Shown here: positions 37,501 to 48,000 of the stretch, in pieces
How the letters are laid out: each line of letters begins with the position of its first letter
Position numbering within the stretch: the stretch's first letter is position 1
Assembly (NCBI RefSeq): GCF_000374425.1
Contig: NZ_KB894363.1
Location: 62,001-126,000 of the forward strand
Length of the DNA stretch: 64,000 bases
Direction of reading: 5' to 3'
Source: Acinetobacter tjernbergiae DSM 14971 = CIP 107465
GTDB lineage: Bacteria > Pseudomonadota > Gammaproteobacteria > Pseudomonadales > Moraxellaceae
Made by a program: the position numbers and the translations under genes
The notes under the pieces: generated by a model
Told to the model about the DNA's origin: nothing
Databases searched by the model: none
What the model saw: only the letters and a program-made list of their open reading frames with translations

Positions 37501-38162
37501 ATGCAAATCCGTTTATTCCACTTACAAAATTCACGTTCTCAACGCATCGTTTGGTTTTTAGAAGAATTAGGACTTCCCTACGAGTTAGTCATCAACCACC
37601 ATTCAAACGTAGATGAAAAGAAAAACTCACCGCATCAATTATCGAAATTTCCTACCGTTGAAATAATAAATCAAGAACAAATCTCTATCTTAGCCGAAAC
37701 TTCAGCGATTATTGATTACTTGTCTTATCTATATCCTCAATTAGGGCAGAGTAAATTATTAGGATCACAACTTCAAAGTTTTTATTATTGGAAAAATTAT
37801 TGTGAAGGCACATTTATTCCAGATCTGTTACTCAAACAAATTTTTAACCAAATTGTACAACGCACACCATTTCCAATTCGCTTCGTTTCAAAGTTTTTAA
37901 AATATGGATTGATCAAGGCTATTTAAATCCATCATTACAGCGACAAATGTGTATGATCGATGGACATTTAAAAGATCAATTTACGATTGCAGATATTTTG
38001 ATGTGGTTTCCATTATTGGCTTGCTCGCAAAATGACCATCAATTTAAACATATACAGCGTTATTTAGCCCAAATAGAAAACAGACCCGCCTTTAAAAAAT
38101 CTTTAATTAAAGGGCAATGGTCTGCTTCTACGTTTCAGTCCTATTGGACAATTGCGTGGTAA
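37501..38162 (+). pseudogene. Glutathione S-transferase gene broken by a frameshift
   Basis: The first frame (37501-37926) gives a GST N-terminal domain (QIRLFHLQNSRSQRIVWFLE, AETSAIIDYL) and ends at a stop; the rest of the C-terminal domain continues in the -1 frame (about 37903-38162: GYLNPSLQRQ, FTIADILMWFPLLA, IENRPAFKKSL). Compared with relatives, a stretch of about eight residues around the usual WFAG motif is also missing. The switch happens at T-TTA-AAA (37896-37902), a perfect -1 slippery heptamer. I judge it a decaying gene, but programmed frameshifting is not excluded. Confidence 0.75.
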
Positions 38163-38167
38163 TTCAG

Positions 38168-39412
38168 TTATGCTGATTTACGCGAATTCACTCGCCCTTT
38201 TACAACAGCCTTAATATTGCCTTTTGCATAATTTAAAAACACAATTAAAGGTGACAATTTAGGATTTGGCTTTTTACCTTGTCCAATTGCCTTGAATTGT
38301 GCTGCATACCAAATGATTTCCATGATTGCCATTTTATCGACAAAAGGAATCCCTGTTTTGATTTGATTTACGGCATAACGTACATCATTACCCGCAATTA
38401 AACGATCAGTTAAATCAGTTTCAACAGCCAATGGACGTGCAATACCAATAAAATCACATGCACCACTTTCAAGTGCTGCATTCATACCTGCTACAGTACG
38501 GAAACCGCCTGTAACCATCAATTTACAAGTCACATGCTGACGAATCTTTTCAGCAAATTCTAGGAAGTAAGCTTCACGTGCAATGGTACTGGCTTTACGA
38601 GACTCAGCTTTGGCACCTGCCATTGCTGGCGCTTCATACGTACCACCTGAGATTTCAATAATATCGATTCCCGCAGCATCAATGGTTTTAAATACCGTCA
38701 TCACATCTTCTTCAGTGATCCCACCACGTTGGAAATCTGCTGAATTGAGCTTCACCGAAATAATGAAGTTTTCTGATGTTGCTGCACGTACAGCCTTATA
38801 AATTTCCACCAAGAAACGCATACGGTTCTCAATCGAACCACCCCATTGATCCGTACGTTTATTGGTTAATGGAGATAGAAATTGACTAATCAGATAACCA
38901 TGCGCACCATGAAGCTGCACACCTTCAAATCCTGCTTTTTCACAGACTGCTGCTGCTGTTGCAAAACGCTGAATAATATCAAGGATTTCTTCATGTTGAA
39001 GTTCACGCGGAGTGCCAAACATTGCTGCAAGCATGGGGCTAAAAGGGACTGCCGATGGGGCAACGGTTTCTTTGTTCAAACCTTTAGGGCATTGGCGACC
39101 TGGATGTGACAATTGAATCAATTGCACCATGCCATATTTTTTACCAACATCAGCCCATTGCTTTAATTTTGCTAAGTCACGTTCAGTTTCAATCGCAACC
39201 ACACCAGGTTCATTCTTGGCAGCAATATTGACCATTACATTACCTGTAATCGCACAACCTAAACCGCCTTTTGCCCAAGCCTCATACAAACCAATGTGTA
39301 ACTCATTCGGCTGCCCTTCGTGATTGGCAAGTGCCTCACTCATAGCCCCTTTAATAATGCGGTTTTTAAATGTGGTATTACGAATTTGGATACTGTCTGC
39401 AATCTGACTCAT
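38168..39412 (-). CDS. NADH:flavin oxidoreductase, Old Yellow Enzyme family
   Basis: A 414-residue FMN-dependent TIM-barrel oxidoreductase that reduces alpha,beta-unsaturated carbonyls or nitro compounds. Motifs: NRIIKGAMSE (FMN phosphate side), QLSHPGRQ, GVQLHGAHGYLISQFLSP (catalytic His-His/Asn region and FMN), LMVTGGFRT and FIGIARPLA. I choose the ATG at 39412, six bases after GAGG; another ATG at 39418 touches the ribosome-binding site. The promoter overlaps a perfect palindrome, so it is probably induced through a TetR- or MarR-type repressor not encoded here. Confidence 0.88.
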   Translation of the reverse strand: MSQIADSIQIRNTTFKNRIIKGAMSEALANHEGQPNELHIGLYEAWAKGGLGCAITGNVMVNIAAKNEPGVVAIETERDLAKLKQWADVGKKYGMVQLIQLSHPGRQCPKGLNKETVAPSAVPFSPMLAAMFGTPRELQHEEILDIIQRFATAAAVCEKAGFEGVQLHGAHGYLISQFLSPLTNKRTDQWGGSIENRMRFLVEIYKAVRAATSENFIISVKLNSADFQRGGITEEDVMTVFKTIDAAGIDIIEISGGTYEAPAMAGAKAESRKASTIAREAYFLEFAEKIRQHVTCKLMVTGGFRTVAGMNAALESGACDFIGIARPLAVETDLTDRLIAGNDVRYAVNQIKTGIPFVDKMAIMEIIWYAAQFKAIGQGKKPNPKLSPLIVFLNYAKGNIKAVVKGRVNSRKSA

Positions 39413-39428
39413 GGTCATCCTCTGCTAT

Positions 39429-39450
39429 AATTAGAGTATTTACTCTAATT
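39429..39450 (-). promoter_or_regulatory. 22-bp palindromic operator over the -10 box of the OYE gene
   Basis: AATTAGAGTA-TT-TACTCTAATT is a perfect dyad with 10-base arms; it covers the predicted -10 box (TAAATT on the minus strand). The symmetry and size fit a TetR-type dimer site. Confidence 0.7.
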
Positions 39451-39474
39451 TAATCTGATTATTGTGACTGTCAA
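39447..39474 (-). promoter_or_regulatory. Promoter of the OYE gene
   Basis: On the minus strand TTGACA (39469-39474), a 16-base spacer and TAAATT (39447-39452). Confidence 0.6.
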
Positions 39475-39487
39475 GGGTTCTTCCGAT

Positions 39488-39513
39488 AAATTGACAATAA
39501 CATATGTCAATTT
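39488..39513. repeat. Inverted repeat between yejF and the OYE gene
   Basis: AAATTGACA and TGTCAATTT arms with an 8-base centre, 11 bases after the yejF stop. It may be the yej operon terminator or a second regulator site; there is no T-run beyond the arm. Confidence 0.5.
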
Positions 39514-39523
39514 AATTACAATG

Positions 39524-41119
39524 CTAATATTCGCTTGCAGAAATAAGCTGACGTGTATATTCAGTTTGAGGTTGAGTAAATAAAAGTTCTGTTGCTTGAT
39601 ATTCCAATACTTCAGCTTGATGCATGACCATTACGTTCTGACATAGTGCTTTAATGACTTGTAAGTCATGACTGATAAACACATAACTGATCTGCTCTTG
39701 TTGCTGCAAACGGCGTAATAGTTGAATCATCGCCATTTGAGTGCTGCGATCTAATGCAGAAGTCGGTTCATCCAAAATCATCAGTTTAGGCTTTAAAACC
39801 AAAGCACGTGCAAGCGCGACCCGTTGACGTTGCCCACCAGAAAGCTGGTGTGGATATTTGGTTCTATCCTCCAAACAGAGTTCGACTTTTGCTAAAACAG
39901 CTTCAATTTTTGCATTAGATTGTTGTTTGGAAATATTTTGAAGGTGAAGTCCTTCCGCAATAATTTGCTCAACAGACATGCGAGGATTCAAACTACTCAA
40001 AGGATCTTGGAATACAATTTGAAAATCACGGCGTAGGGGGCGAAGTTGTTTTTGATTAAGTTGATTTAAATTTTGCGCCAAAAACTGGATTTCACCCTCA
40101 CTCTTAATCAAGCGAGCAATAGCTAAAGCTAATGATGATTTTCCTGAACCACTTTCCCCCACGATACCCAAAGCTTCACCTTTGAATAAATTGAAATTAA
40201 TTGATTCTGCTGCAATCTTATAAGCCTTAATTTGGTTCAATAAACCACGTTTGATGGGATACTTGACCGTGACATTTTTTAGTTCAAGTAAGCGCTCAGT
40301 CTGTGCGATCGTTAGAGCTTGTCCAAAATCGTGATTGAGTAAATTTCGTGTGTATGCCGTTTGAGGATGTGTAAAAATTTCAGTCGTGCATCCTTGTTCC
40401 TCTACGCGACCTTGATTCAGCACGAGCACCTGATCTGCATATTGCTTAACCAGATTTAAGTCATGGCTAATCAAAATCATCGCCATGTTTCGTTGCTCTT
40501 GGAGTTTTTTTAACAACGTGAGAATCTGTGCTTGCAACACGACATCCAAAGCCGTTGTTGGTTCGTCCGCAATCAAAATCTCTGGCTCTAAGGCTAGAGC
40601 CATCGCCAACATCACACGCTGTCGTTGCCCACCCGACAACTCATGTGGATAGCATTTAAGAATTTGCACTGCATCATCTATCCCGACATCCTGCAATAAA
40701 GAAAGCGTCTGTTGTCGAATATCAGCTTTACAAACACCTTGCAAGGCCAGGCTTTCAGCCATCATTTTTTCGACATGATGCAAAGGATTTAAAGCAGTCA
40801 TTGGCTCTTGGAAAATGATGGCAATTCGCTTGCCTCGAATCTGCTGTAACTGGATCTGAGTTAAAGACAAAAGTGATTGATTGGCGAATCTAACATTTCC
40901 CTGCACGGTTAAATTTTCAGGCAATAACCCCAATAAAGCTAAAGTACTAATTGACTTACCAGAACCACTTTCACCCACAATCGCAACAGTCTGTGCGGGA
41001 TAAACATCAAAACTCAAGTCATCCACAAGGCAATGTCCTGTTTCATCGTGAATGCTGAGCTGCTGAACCCTTAATAAAGGTGGATTCGAAACCGTATTAT
41101 CGTCTTGGGTCAAATGCAT
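39524..41119 (-). CDS. yejF: ABC transporter ATP-binding protein of the YejABEF oligopeptide/muropeptide importer
   Basis: A 531-residue fused protein with two ATPase halves. Each has Walker A (GESGSGKSISTLALLG and GESGSGKSSLALAIA), signature LSGGQRQR and Walker B (ILIADEPTTALD and LMILDEPTSALD). It drives peptide import together with YejB and YejE. Start at ATG 41119 after GGGGAGG; it overlaps the end of yejE by 23 bases. Last gene of the unit, followed by an inverted repeat. Confidence 0.9.
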   Translation of the reverse strand: MHLTQDDNTVSNPPLLRVQQLSIHDETGHCLVDDLSFDVYPAQTVAIVGESGSGKSISTLALLGLLPENLTVQGNVRFANQSLLSLTQIQLQQIRGKRIAIIFQEPMTALNPLHHVEKMMAESLALQGVCKADIRQQTLSLLQDVGIDDAVQILKCYPHELSGGQRQRVMLAMALALEPEILIADEPTTALDVVLQAQILTLLKKLQEQRNMAMILISHDLNLVKQYADQVLVLNQGRVEEQGCTTEIFTHPQTAYTRNLLNHDFGQALTIAQTERLLELKNVTVKYPIKRGLLNQIKAYKIAAESINFNLFKGEALGIVGESGSGKSSLALAIARLIKSEGEIQFLAQNLNQLNQKQLRPLRRDFQIVFQDPLSSLNPRMSVEQIIAEGLHLQNISKQQSNAKIEAVLAKVELCLEDRTKYPHQLSGGQRQRVALARALVLKPKLMILDEPTSALDRSTQMAMIQLLRRLQQQEQISYVFISHDLQVIKALCQNVMVMHQAEVLEYQATELLFTQPQTEYTRQLISASEY

Positions 41120-42110
41120 CACGTGCCGCCTCCCCAATATAAATCAATAAAGACAATACAATCGCTAAAGTAAAGAATCCTGAAAGCACTAACCAAGGTG
41201 CATCGAGATTATTTTTGCCCTGTAATAATAATTCCCCAAGCGAAGCGGCATCAGCAGGTAAACCATAACCGAGAAAGTCTAATGCAGTTAAAGCAATAAT
41301 ATTGGCAGTTAACATAAAAGGAATTTGCGACAGACTAGAACTCATGGCATTCGGCAAAATGTGCTTAAAGATAATTTGATGATCACGAACACCTAATGCT
41401 TGAGCTGCACGAACATAATCAAAGTTTCTGGCACGCAAAAACTCTGCTCTGACTAATCCCACTAATTCTGTCCAACCAAACAACAACATGATCAAAAATA
41501 ACCAATACACACTGGGGCTGAACATACTGACCAGAATCATGACAATAAACAGCATCGGCAAACCACCCCACACTTCCAGAATCCTCTGCCCAATCAAGTC
41601 AACCCATCCACCATAATAGCCTTGTATTGCACCAACAATAATGCCAATCACAGCAGAACAAAGCGTCAAGGCAAATCCAAATAAGAGCGAGATACGCAAA
41701 CCATAAAGGATTCGAGCAAATACATCCCGTCCCTGATCATCCGTTCCAAGCCAGTTCTGTGGACTTGGTTTTGACGGGACAGGTACCGTAAGTGATAGAT
41801 TTGGAGATTGATAAGAAAATGCAACGGGTGGAGAAATCATCCATCCTTGCTTTTGAATCAGCTGTTTTACCGCAGGGTCTTGATAATCTGTCGCCGTTTC
41901 AAAAGCACCACCAAAAGTGGTTTCTGGATAATCTTTAAAAATAGGAAAATACAAAGACTGCTGATAACGAATCAACAAAGGTTTATCGTTGGCAATCAAC
42001 TCAGCAAATAATGACAAAATAAAAATGATTAAAAATAGAATGAGACAACGGACACCCAATTTATTTTGTCTAAAACGGTGAAATCGTGCGCGCATCAGCG
42101 GTGACATCAT
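41097..42110 (-). CDS. yejE: Inner-membrane permease YejE
   Basis: The second permease subunit of the importer, 337 residues. One N-terminal helix is followed by a periplasmic insert (AELIANDKPLLIRYQQSLYF, typical of YejE) and five helices; the binding-protein-dependent transport signature EFLRARNFDYVRAAQALGV is in the cytoplasmic loop. The ATG at 42110 overlaps the yejB stop as ATGA, so translation is coupled; another ATG follows at once. Confidence 0.9.
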   Translation of the reverse strand: MMSPLMRARFHRFRQNKLGVRCLILFLIIFILSLFAELIANDKPLLIRYQQSLYFPIFKDYPETTFGGAFETATDYQDPAVKQLIQKQGWMISPPVAFSYQSPNLSLTVPVPSKPSPQNWLGTDDQGRDVFARILYGLRISLLFGFALTLCSAVIGIIVGAIQGYYGGWVDLIGQRILEVWGGLPMLFIVMILVSMFSPSVYWLFLIMLLFGWTELVGLVRAEFLRARNFDYVRAAQALGVRDHQIIFKHILPNAMSSSLSQIPFMLTANIIALTALDFLGYGLPADAASLGELLLQGKNNLDAPWLVLSGFFTLAIVLSLLIYIGEAARDAFDPRR

Positions 42111-43177
42111 GTTCCACCTCTCGCTTCAAAATCAATCCGAGGGTCAATCATTTGATAGAGCAAATCGCCAATTAAACGTAAGATCATTCCAAATAAGGTA
42201 AATAAAAATAAGGTTCCAAAAATCACAGGATAATCCCGCTGAGTGATCGCCTCAAAACCCAATAAGCCAATCCCATCGAGATTAAAAATAATCTCGATAA
42301 ATAAATTGCCGACAAAGAAAATACCGACCAATGCTTCGGGTAAAGCTGCAACCACCACCAAAATCGCATTACGAAAAACATGCCCATAAAGCACCTGATT
42401 GTCATTTAAACCTTTTGATCGTGCCGTTAGGACATAAGGTTTTTTCAGCTCTTCTACAAAGGAATATTTGGTCAGATAGGTTCGTGCAGCAAAACTACCC
42501 AATACCATACTCAGAATCGGTAAACTCATGTGCCACAGATAATCTTGTATTTTTGCCAATAGGCTGAGTTGAGTAAAGTTTTCTGATACCAAACCTTGCA
42601 ATGGAAACCATTGCAAATAACTGCCCCCAGCAAAAAAAACGATGAGCAGAATGGCAAAGACAAATGATGGAATGGCATAACTCACAGCAAGTAATAACGA
42701 AGTAGATTGATCAAACAGTAAACCATTATTTTTGGCTTTTTTAATTCCCAGTGGGATCGCAATCAAATAAATGAGAAAAGTACTCCATATTCCCAAAGAC
42801 AGCGTGACAGGCAACTTTTCATAGAGCAGTTGCGTTACAGGTTTATCTTTAAAAAAACTGGTGCCAAAATCCAAGGTGAGATAGCCCTTGAGCATTAACC
42901 AAAAACGTTCATATGCAGGACGATCAAAACCATACTGTGCTTTGATCTTTTCAATCATCTCTGGACTTAACCCACGCGCCCCTTGATATTGAGCCAAAGT
43001 ACTCAAACTGGATTGGGCATTATTCCCAACACCTAAACCTTGCGCATTCTGAATTTGCTGAATGGCTTGTTCGACAGGGCCACCCGGTGCAATTTGCACA
43101 ATCGTAAAATTAATCAATAAAATGAAAAATAAAGTTGGGATCATCAATAACATTCTTTTCAGAATATAGTGAACCAT
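42107..43177 (-). CDS. yejB: Inner-membrane permease YejB
   Basis: A 356-residue permease with N-terminal helix (LKRMLLMIPTLFFILLINFTIVQIAPGGPVEQ, the family's APGGP motif), a periplasmic insert, and helices around the EAA-like loop KYSFVEELKKPYVLTARSKGL. It partners YejE. AAGGATC lies eight bases upstream of the ATG. It starts 17 bases after yejA. Confidence 0.9.
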   Translation of the reverse strand: MVHYILKRMLLMIPTLFFILLINFTIVQIAPGGPVEQAIQQIQNAQGLGVGNNAQSSLSTLAQYQGARGLSPEMIEKIKAQYGFDRPAYERFWLMLKGYLTLDFGTSFFKDKPVTQLLYEKLPVTLSLGIWSTFLIYLIAIPLGIKKAKNNGLLFDQSTSLLLAVSYAIPSFVFAILLIVFFAGGSYLQWFPLQGLVSENFTQLSLLAKIQDYLWHMSLPILSMVLGSFAARTYLTKYSFVEELKKPYVLTARSKGLNDNQVLYGHVFRNAILVVVAALPEALVGIFFVGNLFIEIIFNLDGIGLLGFEAITQRDYPVIFGTLFLFTLFGMILRLIGDLLYQMIDPRIDFEARGGT

Positions 43178-43193
43178 CTAATAAGATCCTTAA

Positions 43194-45044
43194 TTATTTT
43201 AAGTCAGATTTTCGTATAGGTTGGTCGAGTTTCTTCGCTTTCGTGCCATCCACCCACCAATATTCCCAACCAACTGAAAGCTTCGGTTTAATTTGAGGTT
43301 GCTGATAGATATCCCAATAGGCAAACCATCGCTCAGGCTTCCCATAGGTCAGAATTTGATAATAACCTGCGCGTAATAAACGATCGAGCACATGTGTATA
43401 GAGCACCACATCTTCACGGCTTTTGGCTGCCACAATTTTCTCGATCATCTGATCAATTGCAGGGTTCTTTATTCCTGAATAGTTATAATTTCCTGCCTCA
43501 TCCGCAGCAGCACTGCCCCAGAATTGAGCTTGCTCCTTACCAGGTGTCAAAGTTTGTGGCAATTTCAACATCATCATATCAAAATCTTGGTGACGGATTC
43601 GCTCCATATATTGTGGAACATCCACCTGTCTGAGATTGACTTGGACGCCTAAACGATTCAAATTACGCACAAAAGGCATGAGCTCACGTTGTGGATTTTC
43701 TTGCTGCATTAATAATTCAATACGAATCGCTTTACCCTGTCGATCATATAACTGATTATGACGAATCACATAACCAGCATCTTTTAAAATTTGTTGTGCA
43801 ACCAATAAATTCTGCCGATTAAAACCACTCGCATCCGAAATAGGATAATGCCAATCGGCTAAAAGACCCTGTCGCATGACTGGATTTAGTTGAGCGAAGA
43901 AAGGTTTCAGTACTTTTAACTCTTTAGCACTGGGTCGACCTGTTGCAGCCAAATCCGTATTATCAAAATAGCTTTGCAAACGCCGATTTTGATTAAAGAA
44001 TAAAGCCTTATTTTGCCATTCAAAATCATAAGCATACGTAAGTGCTTTACGAAGATGAATATCATTCAGTGGTGAACGACGAATATTAAATACCAAGCTT
44101 TGAATATCGAGCGGTGTCCCCAAACGTGCTTTGTATTTTTTGATCTGACCTGCTTGCACGGCGGGAAAATGATAAGCTGTGACCCAATTTCGGATATTTT
44201 TTTCTTCATATAAATTGAATTGTCGAGATTTAAAACCCTCAAAACTGACATCTAAATTTCGATAATACACATATTTGAGTCGATCAAAATTATAACGCCC
44301 TTTATTGACAGGCAAATCTTTTGCCCAATAGTTCGGACTGCGTTTATAGGTGATACTACGCCCTGCATCAATTCGATCAACAATATAAGGTCCTGAACCG
44401 ACAATCGGTTGTAGTGTCACACGCGTAAAATCTTTATTTTTCCAATCCAATTTTGAATAGATCGGTAGACTCGCCAGAATCAGTGGCATTTCCACATTGT
44501 TCTTGGACTTAAAAATAAATTTAACCTGATACTTAGAAATCACTTCTGTTTTTGCTAAATCAGACAAATACATTTGAAAGCCTAAATTGGCTTTGGTTTG
44601 GTAGGTATCAAAGGTGAATTTAACATCTTCTGCTGTTAAAGCTTGACCATTATTAAAACGGGCTTGAGGGTTTAAATGAAAGGTCACGTCTTTAAGATGA
44701 TCAGGATCATAACTCACCTTCTCTGCGAGTAACGGGTACATGACCCGAGGCTCATCTAAAGCACGATCCATTAAACTATCAAAAAGATAATTTACACCTT
44801 CCGTAGAACTCCCTTTGCCATTCATGCTGTTTAAATTATCGAATGTGCCTAAACTAGATTGACTGAGCATTCCCCCTTTAGGTGCATTCGGATTGGCATA
44901 AGGCATCGCACTCAACTTTGCATATTTGGGCTGAACATGCATCGCTAAATAAGGCGTGGTCTGCATCGTCGCAAATGAAAGCTGAGCAAAAAGGCTTAAT
45001 CCATAAAATAGACTAAGCCTTTTAAATAAAACCAATGAATCCAT
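43194..45044 (-). CDS. yejA: Periplasmic peptide-binding protein YejA
   Basis: A 616-residue family 5 extracellular solute-binding protein with an N-terminal signal (LFKRLSLFYGLSLFAQLSFA). Features: PYANPNAPKGGMLSQSSLGTFDNLN, ALTAEDVKFTFD, and SPLNDIHLRKALTYAYDF, all seen in YejA. The family brings in oligopeptides, and some members deliver muropeptides or microcin C. Start at ATG 45044, only 6 bases after the mltD-like stop with no strong ribosome-binding site, so it is likely translationally coupled to it. Confidence 0.88.
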   Translation of the reverse strand: MDSLVLFKRLSLFYGLSLFAQLSFATMQTTPYLAMHVQPKYAKLSAMPYANPNAPKGGMLSQSSLGTFDNLNSMNGKGSSTEGVNYLFDSLMDRALDEPRVMYPLLAEKVSYDPDHLKDVTFHLNPQARFNNGQALTAEDVKFTFDTYQTKANLGFQMYLSDLAKTEVISKYQVKFIFKSKNNVEMPLILASLPIYSKLDWKNKDFTRVTLQPIVGSGPYIVDRIDAGRSITYKRSPNYWAKDLPVNKGRYNFDRLKYVYYRNLDVSFEGFKSRQFNLYEEKNIRNWVTAYHFPAVQAGQIKKYKARLGTPLDIQSLVFNIRRSPLNDIHLRKALTYAYDFEWQNKALFFNQNRRLQSYFDNTDLAATGRPSAKELKVLKPFFAQLNPVMRQGLLADWHYPISDASGFNRQNLLVAQQILKDAGYVIRHNQLYDRQGKAIRIELLMQQENPQRELMPFVRNLNRLGVQVNLRQVDVPQYMERIRHQDFDMMMLKLPQTLTPGKEQAQFWGSAAADEAGNYNYSGIKNPAIDQMIEKIVAAKSREDVVLYTHVLDRLLRAGYYQILTYGKPERWFAYWDIYQQPQIKPKLSVGWEYWWVDGTKAKKLDQPIRKSDLK

Positions 45045-45050
45045 TAACAA

Positions 45051-48000
45051 TTACAGGTTTGGTACTTTAATAACATCACCAATCCGCAATTGAGTACTTG
45101 GAGTGAGATCATTCATTTCAGCAAGCGCACTGGTGTCCATCCCATATTTACTTGCTAAACCAATCAAAGTATCACCACGTTTTACTTTATATTCAGTCAC
45201 TATTTTAGGGACAGAAATACTTTGACCACGTTGTAAACTTGCATTGGCTTTCAGATCATTTAACTCTGCTAATTCACGACCTGACAAACCAAAACGGCTT
45301 GCAATACTATTCAAAGACTCGCCTGCTTTAACCGTATATTTCTCAGTATTCTTGCTTGGCACTGACTTTGAACTATTCTTACTATTTTCCGCTTTTGCTG
45401 TTTCTGCTTTTGGTACATCACCTGTGAGTTTCAGTTTTTGACCCACACGAACGCTGCTACCACGAGATAAGCCATTTAAAGCGGTCACATAATCCAGTTG
45501 TAAATAATAGCGACTCGCAATATTGCCTAAAGTGTCCCCTGATTTAACAGTATAAATATCTGGCGCAGTTTCTTGCTTATCCTTGTCTTTTGACTTGCTA
45601 CTACTGCTCACATTATTTTTGCTTGGTGCATCACCTGTGAGTTTTAGCTTTTGTCCAACGCGAACGCCTGCTGTGCGTTCCAAACCATTTAGATCAGCAA
45701 TATAATTCACGGTAAGCTCATATTTACTGGCAATTGCATTTAAGCTATCACCAGATTGCACCACATACTGCTCAGGAATTGTTGAACCTGCTGGAATCTT
45801 TAAAACCTGACCTGAACGCACAGCTTTATTGGTTTTCAGGTTATTCAATTCAGCCAATTCATTCGGTGTGATTTTAGATTTCGTTGCAATACTCGATAAA
45901 GTATCACCACGCTGTACAATATAAGACTCTGTTTTATAATGACTCGATGCGGTTACATTTTCATATTTAACTGTACTTTTAGACTCAACCACTTCTTCAG
46001 CCTTTGAGACCTCATGCGATGGTACATTGATTTTTTGTCCCGCAAATAAATTACTGCTTGCAGTCAAACCTGAGGTTAAATCAGCCAACTCTTGATTAGA
46101 TAAAGCATAACGATCAGCAATCAACTTTAAATATTCGCCACGTTTCACCGTATAAGACTTCGTAGCAACCTTCGGTGCAATAGATGCTTTCGTTTCTGTG
46201 CTACGCGTTGATTGTGGTGCAGTCATTGGAGTATTACGTGTATTATTTTTTGGTTCTTTTAACGATAATTTTTGCCCAACAAATAAATTATCAGTGACTG
46301 ACAAATTATTATAGTCAGCTAACTGTTTCAGAGTTAAATCAAAGCGTGCTGCTAAATTAGTGAGATTATCTCCTGATTGAACTACATAACTCTCAGGTTT
46401 GCGCTCAACCACTTTCGGTGTCTCAATCACTTGTGGCTTTGCATCATACAAATACAAGCTTGCACCTACAAATAACGTACCTGTTGGATCAATTTGATTC
46501 CATGTCGCAATATCACGCCAATTCACACCATTCTTTTGTGCAATAAATGCTAGGGTATCGCCAGGTAGTACAACGTAGGTGCTACGCTTGCCTTTCGGTG
46601 CAACCACGACCACATCAGTATCGGTTTTAATATACGGCTTACCTTGATTTCGCTTCGCATCTTCACTATTTGCAGTTGCAGCATCTTCAACTAAATTTTT
46701 AGGATAAGCAAAGCCCTTGGTGACTTCTTGTCCTGTTTGATCTGCAACCGATTGGCTGGTCTGAATTGCGGTTAACTTAATCTTGCCATCAAATGGATCG
46801 ACAATTTCGGTGCCTTGTGGCGCAATCGCTTTAATCTCGGCAACAACACGGTCTTTCTCCGCTTGCGTAGCCTGTGGCTCTAAAACTTGAGTCACTGTTT
46901 TCTTCTCACCCGTTTCTTTCACAGCAGTAATAATTTGCTCACGCTCTTTGATTGAAATGGGTGGTTCAATTTTGACTGGTTTAACATTTGCAGCAGGTGT
47001 AATTGCAACAGGAATACGTGGTGCACTCGGTACATCAGCCGCAGCTGCAAATGACGCCAATGCATCAGAGCCTCTTGGCGTATTTGTTTTGCTCGTCGTG
47101 ATTGTTGCTGTTGTTGAACGTGGCGTATTTGTTGCTGTTAAAACCGGTGGTATCTTTGTTGAAGGTGTGATCGTCTGACCTGAATTGGTTGTGGTACGAA
47201 CTGTCGTCGTAGCCACATTAGATGAAGTATTCATCGTAGGTGGCGGACTATTACTTGCCCAGAAACCGCCAGAACTGGCTTTACCAGAACGTAGTTTTGC
47301 ATCAATCGATGGGCTTAAATCTGCGGGAATTAAAATACGCATTGGACTCGATGAGTCGACCATTTCTCCACGGTGTGCAGGATTCAACGCATACAGTTCA
47401 GCACGACTTAAACCTGTAATCGAAGCAATTTGGTTCAAATCTAAAGGCCCAGCCAGACCTACTTCACGAAAGTGCGGTCGGTTCGCAATTGGAGGTAAAG
47501 CAACACCATATGCACTTGGATTTTTAATAATTTGCGCCACCGCTAAAAAGCGCGGCACATAGTTCATGGTTTCTTGTGGAAGCTTTAATGACCAATAATC
47601 TGTTGGCAAGCCTGCCGCTCGGTTGCGGTTAATGGCTTGCTGAATTCGACCTGGCCCTGCGTTATAAGCAGCCAAAGCCAATTCCCACGAACCAAATTGA
47701 TTATATAAACTGCCTAAGAACTCATAAGCAGCACGTGTTGACTCAACTACATCACGGCGACCGTCGTATAAACCAGTTTGCTGTAAACCGTAAATACGTC
47801 CGGTACTCGGAATAAACTGCCATAAGCCTGCCGCTGCTGCACTACTGGTTGCAGCGGGGTCATAAGAACTTTCAATAACAGGAAGCAATGCCAATTCGGT
47901 AGGCATACCACGACGTTCAGCTTCTTTAACCGTATGATATAAATAACGGCTGGCACGCGCACTTAGACGATCTAAATAAGGTTGACGAGAAATAAACCAA

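Noticed and set aside
37896..37902. Firm call of programmed frameshifting in the GST gene
   Set aside because: The missing WFAG-type segment suggests decay, so I annotate a pseudogene and keep frameshifting only as a hypothesis.
39488..39513. TTGACA in the inverted repeat as the OYE promoter
   Set aside because: A better-placed TTGACA-16-TAAATT pair lies at 39447-39474; the outer copy has no matching -10 box at a proper distance.
45051..46590. Nucleotide tandem repeat in the mltD-like gene
   Set aside because: The repeats are diverged LysM protein domains; no exact DNA repeat unit is visible.
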